From: Ensifer aridi
Lineage (GTDB): Bacteria > Pseudomonadota > Alphaproteobacteria > Rhizobiales > Rhizobiaceae
Direction: 5' to 3'
Length of the DNA: 64,000 bases
Assembly (NCBI RefSeq): GCF_002078505.1
Contig: NZ_LUAV01000033.1
Coordinates: forward strand, 5,489-69,488
Part shown: positions 45,270-54,594 of the stretch, one piece after another
Layout: each line of letters opens with the position of its first letter
How positions within the stretch are numbered: the stretch's first letter is position 1
Program-made: the position numbers and the translations under genes
The notes under the pieces: generated by a model
What the model was told of the DNA's origin: nothing
What the model saw: the letters and a program-made list of their open reading frames with translations, nothing else
The model's database searches: none

Positions 45270-46340
45270 TTGAAGACTGCAGTTCTCATCAATGATACAT
45301 CCACAAAAGCCCACCTGGGATGTCGAGTTGTTGTCAGCCAGATAGCCCGCTTGGCGGCATCGGCGGGCATCAGGATCGTTTCATCCGCGTCGGTGCATGC
45401 GGACTGGCGAGAGCATCAAAATCTCATCGCGACGATGCGAACCGCGGATATTGTGATTGTCAACGGCGAAGGCACTCTCCATGACGCGACGAAGCAGGCT
45501 AAGGCTCTCGCTGAAGTCGGACCGTTCTGCCGAAGCGCGGGCGTCCCGTGCGTCCTCATAAACAGCGTCTATGAACGAAATGATGCCGAGATAGCAACGG
45601 CATGTCGGGCTTTTGACAGGATCTACGTGAGGGAGTCCGTCAGCGCCTATGCAGCGCGACAGGCTGGACTGGACGCAGAAGTCGTGCCGGACCTCACCTT
45701 GTCGAGCGATGTCATGGATGCGTTCCGTGGGACCCCTACGCTATCCACAATAGCCGTGACCGACAATGCAAACCGGGATGTGGGACGACGCGCCTTGGAA
45801 GAGGCACTAACACGGGAGGACGTGACGTTTCTTCACCTCGATACATCCGAACCCAACAATCCCTTTATGCAAAATGCCCAATCACCAGAATTTGTGTTCA
45901 TGAGGACGGGACCGGTGCCCGGGGCGCCTCCTCCCCCACAACGAAAGATCACAGCGTTTCGAGCATTGCGAAAGTCGCTCTTCAAGCGACACATGCTTAG
46001 ACGCATGAGAATGATCCGCCAATTAAACGAGCCTCTTTCGTCCGCACAGATCCTTTCGCGGATCGCGAGTTCGAGAGGCGTAGTGGCTGGACGTTTCCAC
46101 GCCGTATGCATGTCGATGCTTGCGGAGACGCCCTTCGCCGCCATGTCGTCAAATACGTCTAAAATGAAAGGCTTGCTGCACGACGCGGGTATTGCCCACT
46201 TTCTAACTGACGACGCGAAACGGGCATTCCATATGATAGATATCTGGAAGGAAGCGGACAATCTTGCTGTTGCCGCGTATATTGCAAAGGCTCGCCGTGA
46301 CGCGAAAGCCATGTTCGAGGATATCGCAAGCCTGCAGTAA
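45270..46340 (+). CDS. Polysaccharide pyruvyl transferase family protein
   Basis: 356 residues from a TTG at 45270 (gaggacaagg upstream), which gives the family start LKTAVLINDTSTKAHLGCRV. Markers of the family are IVNGEGTLHDATKQ, PCVLINSVYERND, IYVRESVSAYAARQAG with VPDLTLSSDV, and near the end SSRGVVAGRFHAVCMSMLAE with TPFAAMSSNTSKMKGL. Members transfer pyruvate from PEP to sugar hydroxyls, or act as related Rossmann transferases. It lies 175 bases before the ABC exporter, which suggests one transcription unit. Confidence 0.82.
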   Translation: MKTAVLINDTSTKAHLGCRVVVSQIARLAASAGIRIVSSASVHADWREHQNLIATMRTADIVIVNGEGTLHDATKQAKALAEVGPFCRSAGVPCVLINSVYERNDAEIATACRAFDRIYVRESVSAYAARQAGLDAEVVPDLTLSSDVMDAFRGTPTLSTIAVTDNANRDVGRRALEEALTREDVTFLHLDTSEPNNPFMQNAQSPEFVFMRTGPVPGAPPPPQRKITAFRALRKSLFKRHMLRRMRMIRQLNEPLSSAQILSRIASSRGVVAGRFHAVCMSMLAETPFAAMSSNTSKMKGLLHDAGIAHFLTDDAKRAFHMIDIWKEADNLAVAAYIAKARRDAKAMFEDIASLQ

Positions 46341-46515
46341 TGAATGCCGGCTTTGTCATGTGAGGAGCCTTTGATGTTGCAACTGAGCGACGGCTCCACC
46401 CGAGTAGAGCGATTTGGCTGGCGCTAGGACTCGCCAAAACCATGGCCGCGCTCTATAGAACCGGACGGGTGGCGCCTGTGTACGGCGCACCTAACTGTGC
46501 ACAGGACCGGCTTTT

Positions 46516-48318
46516 TTGAAGGTGAACGATCGAAAGAAGAGCGCAGTCGATTCCGAAACGATTACCGGAATCCTCAGGCGCGTTATCGCCGAAAACGGCC
46601 GCGACCACATCCGGGGCTATGCCTTCGCCATCGCATGCCTCGTCACGGTGGCGGCAACGACGGGCTTCACCGCCTGGATCATGGAAACCGTGATCAATGA
46701 GGTGTTCGCCAATAGGCGCGGCGATATCGTTCTTCTTGTCTGCCTCTCCCTTTTTGGCGCCTTCGTCCTCAGAGGTTTAGCGACTTACGGACAGGCTGTC
46801 GCTTTCTCAAAAATCGGCAACAACATCGTAGCGACCTACAAGCGCCGACTGTACTCACACCTGATGGCGCTTAGCGTCGGCTATTTCCATGAGCAACGCT
46901 CCGCGCGCCTCCTCGCCAAAATAAACCAGAACGTCGGCGGCATCCGTGACGTCCTCAATATGACGGTCACGTCGATCGCCCGCGACTTCCTGACGCTGGT
47001 CGGCCTGGTCGGCGTCATGTTCAGCAAGGACTGGCTCCTGTCGCTGATCGTCTTCTCCGTGGCTCCCCCGCTGCTCCTCGGCCTGCGCTACATCTCCAAG
47101 CGTCTGCGCCTGGCGACGCGCGAGGCGGTCGAGGTCAACAGCCGCGTCCTGGGTGCGATGCAGGAGACCATCCAGGGCATCACCATCGTCAAGGCCTTTA
47201 CGATGGAAGAGGAGTTGCGCCGCAAGGTCGAGGCGATCATCGAGCGCGCCGAAAACCGCGCCAACCGCATCGCCCGCCTCAGCGAGCGCACGGCGCCGAT
47301 GACCGAGACCTTCGCTGGCTTCGCGATCTCGAGCGTGCTCGCCTACGCGGCTTTCCGCACGATCTATAGCAATATCCCGCCGGGCGCCTTCTTCGCCTTC
47401 GTCACCGCGCTCCTCATGGCCTACGACCCGGCCCGGCGCCTAGCGCGCCTGCAGGTGTCGCTCGAGCGCGCCGCCGTCAACGCCCGGATGCTCTACGAGA
47501 TTCTCGACACGGTACCGCATCAGCGTGACCGGCCCGACGCGACCGAAATCAAGCTCGGCGAGGCGACGGTTGAGCTGCGCGACGTGCGCTTCGCCTATGG
47601 AAACGGCGAGGAAATCCTCAAAGGGGTCAGCTTCCGGGCGGAAGGCGGCAAGACGACGGCGCTCGTTGGTCCGTCCGGCGCCGGCAAGTCGACGATCATC
47701 AGCCTCATACCACGCTTTTATGATCCGCACGCGGGCGAGATCCTCATCGACGGGCAGAATATCGCCGGCGTCACCAAGCAGTCGCTGCGCAACGGCCTCG
47801 CCTATGTTTCGCAGCAGCCCTATCTTTTCGAGGGTTCGATCCGGGACAACATCCGTTATGGCCGGGCGGACGCGAGCGACGCAGAAGTCGAGGAAGCGGC
47901 GCGGCTCGCCTACGCGCATGATTTCATTCTGGCGCAGCCGCAGGGATACGACACGCCCGTCGGCGAACAGGGCATCACGCTTTCGGGCGGCCAGCGCCAG
48001 CGCCTGTCGATCGCTCGTGCGCTCGTGCGTGATGCGCCCATTCTGCTTCTGGACGAGGCCACTTCGGCGCTCGACACCGAGTCGGAGGCGGCCGTGCAGA
48101 AGGCGCTCGAACAGGCGATGAGCGGCCGCACCGTCATCGTCATCGCCCACAGGCTCTCGACCGTTATCAACGCGGACAAGATCGTCGTCATGAAGGACGG
48201 CACCGTCGTCGAGGAGGGCACGCATGAGGAGCTTGCGCGGCGTCCGGACGGTCTTTACGCTCGCCTGCACAATCTTCAGGGCAGCGCTTTGGAAGTGACC
48301 GAGAACGGCGCGGCTTAG
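46516..48318 (+). CDS. MsbA-type ABC exporter (fused membrane and ATPase domains)
   Basis: 600 residues. Six helices in residues 30-320 (type IV exporter membrane domain) and an ATPase domain with Walker A GPSGAGKSTIISL, Q-loop YVSQQPYLFEGSI, signature LSGGQRQRLSIARA, Walker B ILLLDEATSALD and the H-loop VIVIAHRLST. It works as a homodimer in the inner membrane. By context it flips a lipid-linked glycan or its carrier; it recalls MsbA2 of the Sinorhizobium pSymB capsule region. The start could be TTG 46516 or GTG 46522. GC content is higher than in the genes just before it. Confidence 0.9.
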   Translation: MKVNDRKKSAVDSETITGILRRVIAENGRDHIRGYAFAIACLVTVAATTGFTAWIMETVINEVFANRRGDIVLLVCLSLFGAFVLRGLATYGQAVAFSKIGNNIVATYKRRLYSHLMALSVGYFHEQRSARLLAKINQNVGGIRDVLNMTVTSIARDFLTLVGLVGVMFSKDWLLSLIVFSVAPPLLLGLRYISKRLRLATREAVEVNSRVLGAMQETIQGITIVKAFTMEEELRRKVEAIIERAENRANRIARLSERTAPMTETFAGFAISSVLAYAAFRTIYSNIPPGAFFAFVTALLMAYDPARRLARLQVSLERAAVNARMLYEILDTVPHQRDRPDATEIKLGEATVELRDVRFAYGNGEEILKGVSFRAEGGKTTALVGPSGAGKSTIISLIPRFYDPHAGEILIDGQNIAGVTKQSLRNGLAYVSQQPYLFEGSIRDNIRYGRADASDAEVEEAARLAYAHDFILAQPQGYDTPVGEQGITLSGGQRQRLSIARALVRDAPILLLDEATSALDTESEAAVQKALEQAMSGRTVIVIAHRLSTVINADKIVVMKDGTVVEEGTHEELARRPDGLYARLHNLQGSALEVTENGAA

Positions 48319-48594
48319 CTCTCCGTCGACCCTTTGCGCCGCCGGCGACTTCTATTTGAAGTGTCCACTGCTGAAGAATTGGTCCCTGGAAGTTCAGTGG
48401 CAAAGCCTGCAACATTCGTCTCGATCATGCAAGAAAGGAAGAATCTCCGCCATCGCCCGAATAAGCACTTCGGCCGTTATGCCGTTGCCCAGTTATGCAG
48501 CAGGACAATGAAGGTCATCATCAGCCCTGTGATTGCAGCGATCGTTCCCTAATGATCAAGGACTAAGTCTTCGGGCTTTGGAGGAAGGCATCCA

Positions 48595-49335
48595 ATGATC
48601 ATATCCCACCGCCATAGATTCATTTTTATCCACGTGCCGAAAACCGCAGGGAGCACGATTTCGGCCTATCTGGCGCGCAATTTGGGCCCGCGTGACCTGC
48701 AACTCGGGTCTTGGAAGGAAGCATTGGCGAATGGGGCGAAATACAATCGCCGAGCATTGACTGCCGTCCTCCGCTATCATTCTCCACTCCAGATCGCGCG
48801 AACGCTCGTCCGCAACGGTAATCTGAATTCGTTGGCCGGGGACGCCCTCCGCAGGCGCATAGCTGGCAAGCTTACGGATCATTCAGGCGCAACAGAGATA
48901 GAGGCCTACGATCCTTCCGCCTGGAAGCATTATTTCAAATTCTGCTTCGTGCGGAACCCGTATGAGCGCGCCGTTTCTCTTTACAATTGGCACTACAGGA
49001 AAGCGGACACGCGACCAAGCTTCTCGCAAATGCTCTGCCTGATCGAGGAAGGTGCAGCCAAGCGAGAGCGCATCAACTGGGAGTCCTGGCAGTTATACAC
49101 GAAGGCCGACGCGGTCGTTGTCGATTTCGTGGGGAGGCAAGAGCGCCTTGCAGATGATCTACGGAGCGTATGCGACAGACTCGGTCTTTCTTTCGATGAG
49201 CGCTTCCTGATGAGGGCGAAGGCGAACCCAGCGAAAGTTGATATCGGCAGTTACTACAAGCCGGGTGACCGTGAACGCATCGAGCGCCTTTTCGGCCCTG
49301 AAATCGAGTACTTCAAGTATCGTTTTCCTGACTAG
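48595..49335 (+). CDS. Sulfotransferase family 2 (PAPS-dependent), paralogue 2
   Basis: 246 residues from ATG 48595 with ggaggaagg upstream. MIISHRHRFIFIHVPKTAGS contains the 5'-phosphosulfate loop (KTAGSTI); FCFVRNPYERAVSLYNWHYR is the 3'-phosphate motif. Same family and same N-terminal wording as the gene at 21645, but with a longer insert between the motifs. It should sulfate a carbohydrate. It follows the ABC exporter by 276 bases and precedes an ACP gene, mirroring the left flank. Confidence 0.9.
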   Translation: MIISHRHRFIFIHVPKTAGSTISAYLARNLGPRDLQLGSWKEALANGAKYNRRALTAVLRYHSPLQIARTLVRNGNLNSLAGDALRRRIAGKLTDHSGATEIEAYDPSAWKHYFKFCFVRNPYERAVSLYNWHYRKADTRPSFSQMLCLIEEGAAKRERINWESWQLYTKADAVVVDFVGRQERLADDLRSVCDRLGLSFDERFLMRAKANPAKVDIGSYYKPGDRERIERLFGPEIEYFKYRFPD

Positions 49336-49940
49336 TCGCATCCGCATCTGGAGGGGCCGCGACCCGGCCACCGGTGCAGGCTTTGGGCCGCCGATGTCGT
49401 CGGGAGGCTAGAGCCACGTTGCTTTGGGGAGCATTGGCTCCCGCAAGGCGGTTGGGACCTTCTCCCGCGCTCGCTTTCGAGGAATCGGCTGCCGTCGCCA
49501 TTGCTTGTCAAGCTGGCGAGCTACCAAGCTGCTCTGCTCGACGGGAAAGTTTAGTGCGTGGAGTTTCGACCTGACACTACGCCGCTACCAAGCAGGACTC
49601 CGGCTGCCTTCGATACGGCCGGGAAGGTGGCAAACAAGCGCTACGTAACCTTCGGTCTAATTCTGAAAAACCCGTACATGCCCGCCGCCGGAACGGACGC
49701 TCAATAACAGATCCCGTAAAAGGTCGAGGAACATTTTCGGCAATATTCAGTCAAGGCGGGGAGTGGTAAGCTTCGCCCTGAGGCCCGGCGAGTGTTCCCC
49801 TAGACGGCGGCCATAGAGTGTTCCAGAAGCCGCAGGCTCGGAGTAAAGGAAAGCGCCGACGATGCTGCTCGTGCCGTCACGAGCGTTTGAGCAGTGACGG
49901 CTGGTAGACAAATGTGCTCTCGCTCTAGTAGAGGCCACCG
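49336..49940. other. No gene recognised
   Basis: About 600 bases between the sulfotransferase and the acyl carrier protein gene; only shadow frames are seen. The corresponding gap on the left side (20922-21644) is of similar size and holds a DUF3606 remnant. Confidence 0.5.
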
Positions 49941-50195
49941 ATGGAAAAACCCAGAGCCGACGTCGCTGACCGTGTAAAGGAAATCATCACTGTGCAGTTG
50001 GGCGTAGAAGCTTCCCACGTTGTGGACAATGCGTCCATTGTGGAAGACCTCGGCGCCGACTCTCTCGAAGTCGCTCAAATCGTGATGCTGATTGAAGACG
50101 AGTTCGGTATCGATATCCCAGATAATGCGGCTGACGCTCTTGTTACCGTTGGAGATGCAATTTACGTGGTTATCGCGTCGAAAGCTAAGATCTGA
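49941..50195 (+). CDS. Acyl carrier protein, specialised paralogue 2
   Basis: 84 residues, agaggcc upstream of the ATG. Phosphopantetheine Ser in EDLGADSLEVAQIVMLIEDE. It differs from the copy at 20667 mainly near the N-terminus and in helix III (IPDNAADALVTVG against VPDQAVDGLVTVG). It probably delivers an acyl group to an enzyme of the adjoining polysaccharide or lipid pathway; no ketosynthase or acyl-ACP ligase is encoded in the window. Confidence 0.9.
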   Translation: MEKPRADVADRVKEIITVQLGVEASHVVDNASIVEDLGADSLEVAQIVMLIEDEFGIDIPDNAADALVTVGDAIYVVIASKAKI

Positions 50196-50515
50196 TCTCG
50201 CAACGATAAGGCCGGAGCGAAACGGCGCCGGCCCTCCTCATTATCGGACATCAAACCAGTGCCAGTACATCCGTGTTCAAAGGTCCGCAGCGACGCGCCC
50301 CCTGACCCGTTTGAATGCATAGCAGCTCTGTCTGAAATTGATCGAAGCGGTCACGACCCCAGCGCTGGTGCAAAGTGCCGGGTAGCTCATAGACGCGACT
50401 CACCACATGAGGGCATGTCTTGGCGAAAGCCGCGCGCCGCCCATACTGGAAACGAAAGTTCCCCCTCCCAATATAAAAAAATCATCGCAGCGTTTCTTAA
50501 AGTGCAGGATCAAAG
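50196..50515. other. No gene recognised
   Basis: About 320 bases after the acyl carrier protein gene without a supported gene or a clear terminator. Confidence 0.5.
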
Positions 50516-50734
50516 ATGGCTCTTCGCTTGTCGGACCTTGGGATTGGCGACGAAGAAATAGCAATGCTTCGAAGGGTGCATTCCTATGCATGCGGAGCAA
50601 ATGATCTGGTGCCCGACAGCGACGGGGGCACCGAATTGGGCAGGATGCTCTTTCACTTGTATCAGCAGGGAGTTCGAAGCGAGCTTGCTTTGATTCAGAT
50701 GCTGACTAAGCGAAGCGATCCAACAGAAGAGTGA
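50516..50734 (+). CDS. Small hypothetical protein
   Basis: 72 residues (MALRLSDLGIGDEEIAMLRR, then ELGRMLFHLYQQGVRSELAL). The second half resembles the gene at 61896 (VLARRLFSIFQSGMRDRDML), so both may belong to one family of small rhizobial proteins. No signal peptide. Followed directly by a terminator at 50744. Function unknown. Confidence 0.6.
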   Translation: MALRLSDLGIGDEEIAMLRRVHSYACGANDLVPDSDGGTELGRMLFHLYQQGVRSELALIQMLTKRSDPTEE

Positions 50735-50743
50735 CCCTAACCC

Positions 50744-50761
50744 CCGCTTCGGCGGTTTTTT
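50744..50761 (+). terminator. Rho-independent terminator with UUCG loop
   Basis: ccgc-ttcg-gcgg followed by six T, ten bases after the stop of the small gene at 50516-50734. The stem is short, but the UUCG tetraloop is very stable. Confidence 0.7.
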
Positions 50762-51063
50762 GCTGCCGTCGGGCAGTGACGGAAAACCCCGACAATCAGG
50801 AGACCATCTTGGCTCGGGAAACCCTCCCGTCGCCCTCGAACTCATGTTCGGGGATTGATGGCTAATCGAAGCGTAGAGGCGGATGCGAAATTTCGCATGC
50901 TCAGACAAGCTTCGGGCGAGACCCGTCGCTGGAGGCCGCGCGCCGGGCCTCTAACCGCCTCGTCCTCGTCCGAGACGGCTGTGCGCGTGGTTAGCACACT
51001 GCGTCTGCGATCTCTATTCACCCAATCGGGCTAGACCAATTCTCAACTCATCAGGAGAGACCA
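50762..51063. other. No gene recognised
   Basis: About 300 bases. The last 15 include caggagagacca, the ribosome-binding site of the endolysin remnant. Confidence 0.5.
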
Positions 51064-51616
51064 ATGAGCGCAATAACCGCTCAGCAGGTTCACTTTGCCG
51101 CGAAAGGCAGGTGAACGACGCAACCTCGCGTCCGTGCTCGTGGCGCTCGAAAAAATACGGCGACCGATTCGGCATGGATCGTCCGCATCGGCTGGCGCAG
51201 TACTTCGCCCCGCTCATGCACGAAAGCGGAGACTTCCGGTACGATCGCGAGCTCTGGGACCCGACGCCGGCGCAGCAGCGTTATGACACTCGCACCGATC
51301 TCGGCAACACACCGCAGAAGGACGGCGACGGCTATCTCTATCGCAGCCGCACCGGCATGCAACTCACCGGCAAGGACAACTATCGCCAGTTCCGCGACTG
51401 GTGCCGCACGGCCGGTCTCGATTGCCCGACTCGCCAGGGATGCGGACGCGGTCAATGGGAATGGTGCCCTTGTTCTACTGGGACACCCGCGGGCTCAACC
51501 GCTGGGCCGACGAGGGCTACGCCGAGACCATCACGAAGAAGGTCAACGGCGGCAAGAACGGTTTGGCTGATCGGTTCGACCGGCTCGCCCGCATCGCGCT
51601 CGTCCTCCTCGGGTAG
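51064..51616 (+). pseudogene. GH19 endolysin/chitinase, frameshifted
   Basis: Good ribosome-binding site (caggagaga) and start MSAITAQQVHFAAKG, then a frameshift near 51110. The main frame continues with KKYGDRFGMD, RLAQYFAPLMHESGDFRYDR (catalytic Glu of GH19 in HESG), RTDLGNTPQKDGDGYLYRSR and GMQLTGKDNYRQFRDWCRTA. A second frameshift near 51440 moves the end to another frame with VPLFYWDTRGLNRWADEGYA and ETITKKVNGGKNGLADRFDR. This is the typical size and domain of rhizobial prophage endolysins that cut peptidoglycan or chitin. Non-functional as written. Confidence 0.82.
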
Positions 51617-51680
51617 GCTGGACTGGGCCGAGTATCTCGCGCCGGAACTGAAGGACGAGGACCAATGAGCATTTGCGTTC

Positions 51681-52037
51681 TCAGATCAGACACCTCGAAA
51701 AGACTTTGTTCAACGACAAGCTCGGAAGGCTGGCCCAAACGATTATCCGGCTGTGGGCAAACTTAGCGAACCAGTCGAATACCACAGCTCCGAGCTGCGA
51801 TGACGCAATTGGTGAAGTAGGCGTCAGCATTGTTAATGGCATGGACGATCCTGTCACGCCGCCCTTCAAACGTGCGGTGGAGTTGATCAAGTCTGTACGG
51901 GCCTTGCCCAAAATCGACAGATCGTTTCGCACATCGTTCAACATGTGCGGCTGGCCGCTGCCGACCTGACTTTCGGAAGTGTCGAAATCTACGGAGGAAA
52001 GCAGGTTGATTGCCTTATCAAGTTCCTCATCCCCCAT
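51681..52037 (-). CDS. Hypothetical protein, weakly supported
   Basis: 118 residues from ATG 52037, or 123 from a GTG at 52052. MGDEELDKAINLLSSVDFDT and MLNDVRNDLSILGKARTDLI look natural; the end (FDWFAKFAHSRIIVWASLPS) is hydrophobic. No good ribosome-binding site and no family. Confidence 0.4.
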   Translation of the reverse strand: MGDEELDKAINLLSSVDFDTSESQVGSGQPHMLNDVRNDLSILGKARTDLINSTARLKGGVTGSSMPLTMLTPTSPIASSQLGAVVFDWFAKFAHSRIIVWASLPSLSLNKVFSRCLI

Positions 52038-52120
52038 TGTACGCGTTTTCACGATCTTGGTCGCTCCGAGGTTCTGTTACCAGAAACGCGCGAACATTAC
52101 GCGCGGTTGGCGGCATGACC

Positions 52121-52366
52121 TCAGCGGAAGGTCTTGAGCCTCGCCTCTTCGACCGCAGCAATGAAAGCGTCGCGTGCCGGCGCGGCAGGCGCAGATCCGA
52201 GCATCGCATCCGTACAGGCGTTCAATGCCGCGGTGTATTTGCTTCCGTCAGTCTTCGGCCAGTTTTCACTCAGAAGGCGAGCCGCGTAAGCGGGCGACCA
52301 CACGATCTGGACGCCATCGAGATCGGGAAGCTCGACGATCACACATTCATCCCAAGTCTCGGTCAT
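52121..52366 (-). CDS. DUF982 family protein
   Basis: 81 residues (ATG with aggaat upstream). The pattern WDECVIVELPDLDGVQIVWS, AARLLSENWPKTDGSKYTAA and NACTDAML fits DUF982, a small alpha/beta family found in many copies in rhizobia and of unknown function. A second DUF982 gene lies at 53090 in the same orientation. Confidence 0.78.
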   Translation of the reverse strand: MTETWDECVIVELPDLDGVQIVWSPAYAARLLSENWPKTDGSKYTAALNACTDAMLGSAPAAPARDAFIAAVEEARLKTFR

Positions 52367-52458
52367 GTTGATATTCCTGTTCTTTTTGGGTGCCTAACCG
52401 AGTTCGCTCTTTATCGTTCCAGCGCAGCTACCGCTGCGTGCAAGCTGAGGGCGGCGGA

Positions 52459-53067
52459 ATGACCGGCTGGTTTTTCGATCCTCTCCCGCCCCTTCATTAC
52501 GAGATGATCGTCATCGACATTCCGTGGCCGTTCGATCTCTACAGCGATGCTGGGGCAAAGAAATCGGCGTCGGCGCAGTATGACGTGATGAACGCCGAGC
52601 AGATCCGCGCGATTCCAGTCGGCCAACTCGCCAGCATGGATTGCCTGATCTATTCATGGGCCGCCGCGCCGCATCTCCCGTTTGCGGTCGAGTGCTTGAA
52701 GGCATGGGGGTTCGAATACAAGCGCTTCATGACGTGGCGGAAGACGACCGCGGCCGGCAAAGTCCGCATGGGCGCCGGCTACCGTGTGCGCACTACGGGC
52801 GAGATCGTATTTGTCGGCACGCTTGGAAACCCGAAGCAATCTCATGTCCCGCCGACCATCTTCGACGGCATCGCACGCGAGCACAGCCGCAAACCAGATG
52901 AATTCTACGACCTCTGCGACAAGGTGATGCCGCACGCGCGCCGGGCTGACGTCTTCGCTCGAGAGCGTCGTCCTCGCTAGCACTCATTCGGCGATCAGCT
53001 CGACAGGTTTTCCGAGGACCAGCATGAGTCACGTGCTGAAGAAAGTATGCCAGAGAGGCCGCGATAG
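52459..53067 (+). pseudogene. MT-A70 adenine methyltransferase, cut by a stop codon
   Basis: ATG 52459 has a GA-rich leader. The sequence YEMIVIDIPWPFDLYSDAGA is the catalytic strand of MT-A70 N6-adenine methylases, where DPPW is usual; here it is DIPW. Then SMDCLIYSWAAAPHLPFAVE, GAGYRVRTTGEIVFVGTLGN and IAREHSRKPDEFYDLCDKVM. A TAG at 52978-52980 ends the frame after 173 residues, but the same frame continues with HSFGDQLDRFSEDQ to 53067, where family members have their C-terminal tail; a TGG-to-TAG change explains this. Likely a phage-derived DNA methylase in decay. Confidence 0.82.
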
Positions 53068-53089
53068 CAGCCTCTCCTCGTCGAATGAT

Positions 53090-53392
53090 TTACGCAGACA
53101 CGAGTCCGCTGCCGGAGCTTGTCTTGATCATCCACGGAAGAACTGCGGGTGCTTTGACAAGGATGCCCTTCTTCTTCCCGAAGGCTCGGATCGCATCCCG
53201 CGCAACCTGAATGGGCTTATGGCCGTCATGCGCCATGTAGCAAGTCTTCAAGGTGCCGTCGTGCACGATGTCGCGGTCGCGCTCCGGCCACTCTTCAAGA
53301 AAGTCGATGGCATCGTAAATGCTCGTAATCTCTCTGATCAGGTCCTTTTTCTCCTTCAGGTAAACCGGTCGAGCAAACATCTTCGAGTTCAT
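53090..53392 (-). CDS. DUF982 family protein
   Basis: 100 residues, gagggtg upstream of ATG 53392. MNSKMFARPVYLKEKKDLIR, EITSIYDAIDFLEEWPERDR and VARDAIRAFGKKKGILVKAP match the DUF982 consensus (PV-L start, DA-FL-WP centre, AR-A helix, GIL end). Complete in length. Its role is unknown; such genes often occur singly near mobile DNA in rhizobia. Confidence 0.8.
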   Translation of the reverse strand: MNSKMFARPVYLKEKKDLIREITSIYDAIDFLEEWPERDRDIVHDGTLKTCYMAHDGHKPIQVARDAIRAFGKKKGILVKAPAVLPWMIKTSSGSGLVSA

Positions 53393-53583
53393 TTCACCCT
53401 CACTGATATGTCCAACAAGGAAGGCGCTGCGGGCCAGCGCCCGGTGTTGATTTGTTTCCTCGGCATCGCGGGTTCAAGAGGTTGTGTATTCGATCCTCGT
53501 CACTCCTTATGGGGGGCGCGGCGTGACCGAAGTCTTCAACCTACTCGCCCAGGAGCCAAAGAAAGCAGCCCGCATCCGCCGCG

Positions 53584-53904
53584 GTGGATGGTCGTGGGGA
53601 CCTCTACCTTTCGATGGGCGCTGGTGTGCAATCTACGACCCTCGCATTGATGGCAGCGCACGGCGAGATCGGGCCCATGCCTGACCGCGCGATCTTTGCC
53701 GATACCGGTGCTGAACCGGCATCCGTCTATGAGCAAGTCGAATGGCTTCAATCCGGCAACGTCTTGCCGTTCCCCACACCGCTTCGATCGCCATCTGAAG
53801 CTGGCCGCACTGCGGACGATGTCCGCTCTCGCTTTGACTTTTCCCTGACGGCAGGTGGGAATTCGGCGCCGGCAAGTGTCGACGGTCCGCGCGGCGGGAA
53901 CTGA
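53584..53904 (+). pseudogene. PAPS-reductase-like (PP-loop) protein, N-terminal fragment
   Basis: LYLSMGAGVQSTTLALMAAH is a PP-loop (S-x-G-x-x-S type) and DRAIFADTGAEPASVYEQVE is the following strand of the phage-encoded PAPS-reductase-like proteins. About 75 residues match; then the sequence loses meaning and runs into Gly/Ser/Arg-rich DNA. It is a truncated gene. Intact members are several hundred residues long and often sit in phage genomes. Reaction unknown for phage versions. Confidence 0.65.
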
Positions 53905-54027
53905 TCTGATTGGCGCGCGCGGGGCGACGCCGGCAGATCAGCGGACGATTGACCGGACCGTCGTCGGCATATGCGCGGCGAGGCTCTGGACGAGGGCGGA
54001 ATGCGCGAACCGCGGGGAAGGGCGGGG

Positions 54028-54408
54028 ATGATCAATTCCAGTGTTCACCAGCAGCTCGGGACGCTGCTTGCGGAGGTAGAGAACCTTCGGGAAGATTTCC
54101 GGAGATCAGAAGACAAATCCGATGCAAGCCGCGCCTGAATGCATCGCCGGATGGATGAGCTTGTCGGCAGGGTAGGGACGCTCGAGGCTTCGACGGCGGC
54201 CGTTCAGGAAGACATCACCGAAATGAAGCCGATCACCGACGACGTGAGGAAATGGAAGTTGATGGGGATGGGGGCGCTCGCCGTGATCGGCATTGGGGCA
54301 GCCCTGGGCGTGACCATTGCGGATGTCGTCAAGCGCGATTTGGCGGTACTGCTTCGGGGGGTGATACGCCTCAGGGCTGCGAGAAGGGACAAACTTATGC
54401 AGCTCTGA
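54028..54408 (+). pseudogene. DUF1515 protein with an internal stop
   Basis: ATG 54028 follows ggcgggg. The frame gives MINSSVHQQLGTLLAEVENL and REDFRRSEDKSDASRA, then a TGA at 54136-54138 and, in the same frame, MHRRMDELVGRVGTLEASTA, KPITDDVRKWKLMGMGALAV and a membrane helix. This is the usual DUF1515 layout (coiled coil then one C-terminal helix) of rhizobial phage regions; a TCA-to-TGA change would explain the stop. A partial second copy of the 3' end is near 56740. Confidence 0.72.
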
Positions 54409-54594
54409 GGCGTCACTCACTCGAGCGGCAGATAAGGTGCCGCTCGGGCGTGACAACTCCGAATATGTGTGAAAGGTTTCACTCGGCGGCCTGCATAAGA
54501 CCTTTGCCATTGAGGAGCCGGACTAAGGTCCGATATGCCCTCGACCGGATCGGTCTCACCCGTCTCGCGGTCTTGAGGAGTGGGGCCGCCGCCG

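Noticed and set aside
47440..48270. 276-residue minus-strand frame opposite the ABC exporter
   Set aside because: Antisense of the ATPase domain; no independent start signal.
48319..48594. Possible nod-box or symbiosis promoter before the sulfotransferase
   Set aside because: Sulfotransferases can be nodulation genes, but no ATC-N9-GAT nod-box pattern was seen and the enzyme belongs to family 2, unlike NodH.
53455..53520. tRNA-like 3' end (ggttcaag ... ttcgatcc)
   Set aside because: No T-arm stem, anticodon arm or acceptor stem can be formed; no tRNA gene is supported.
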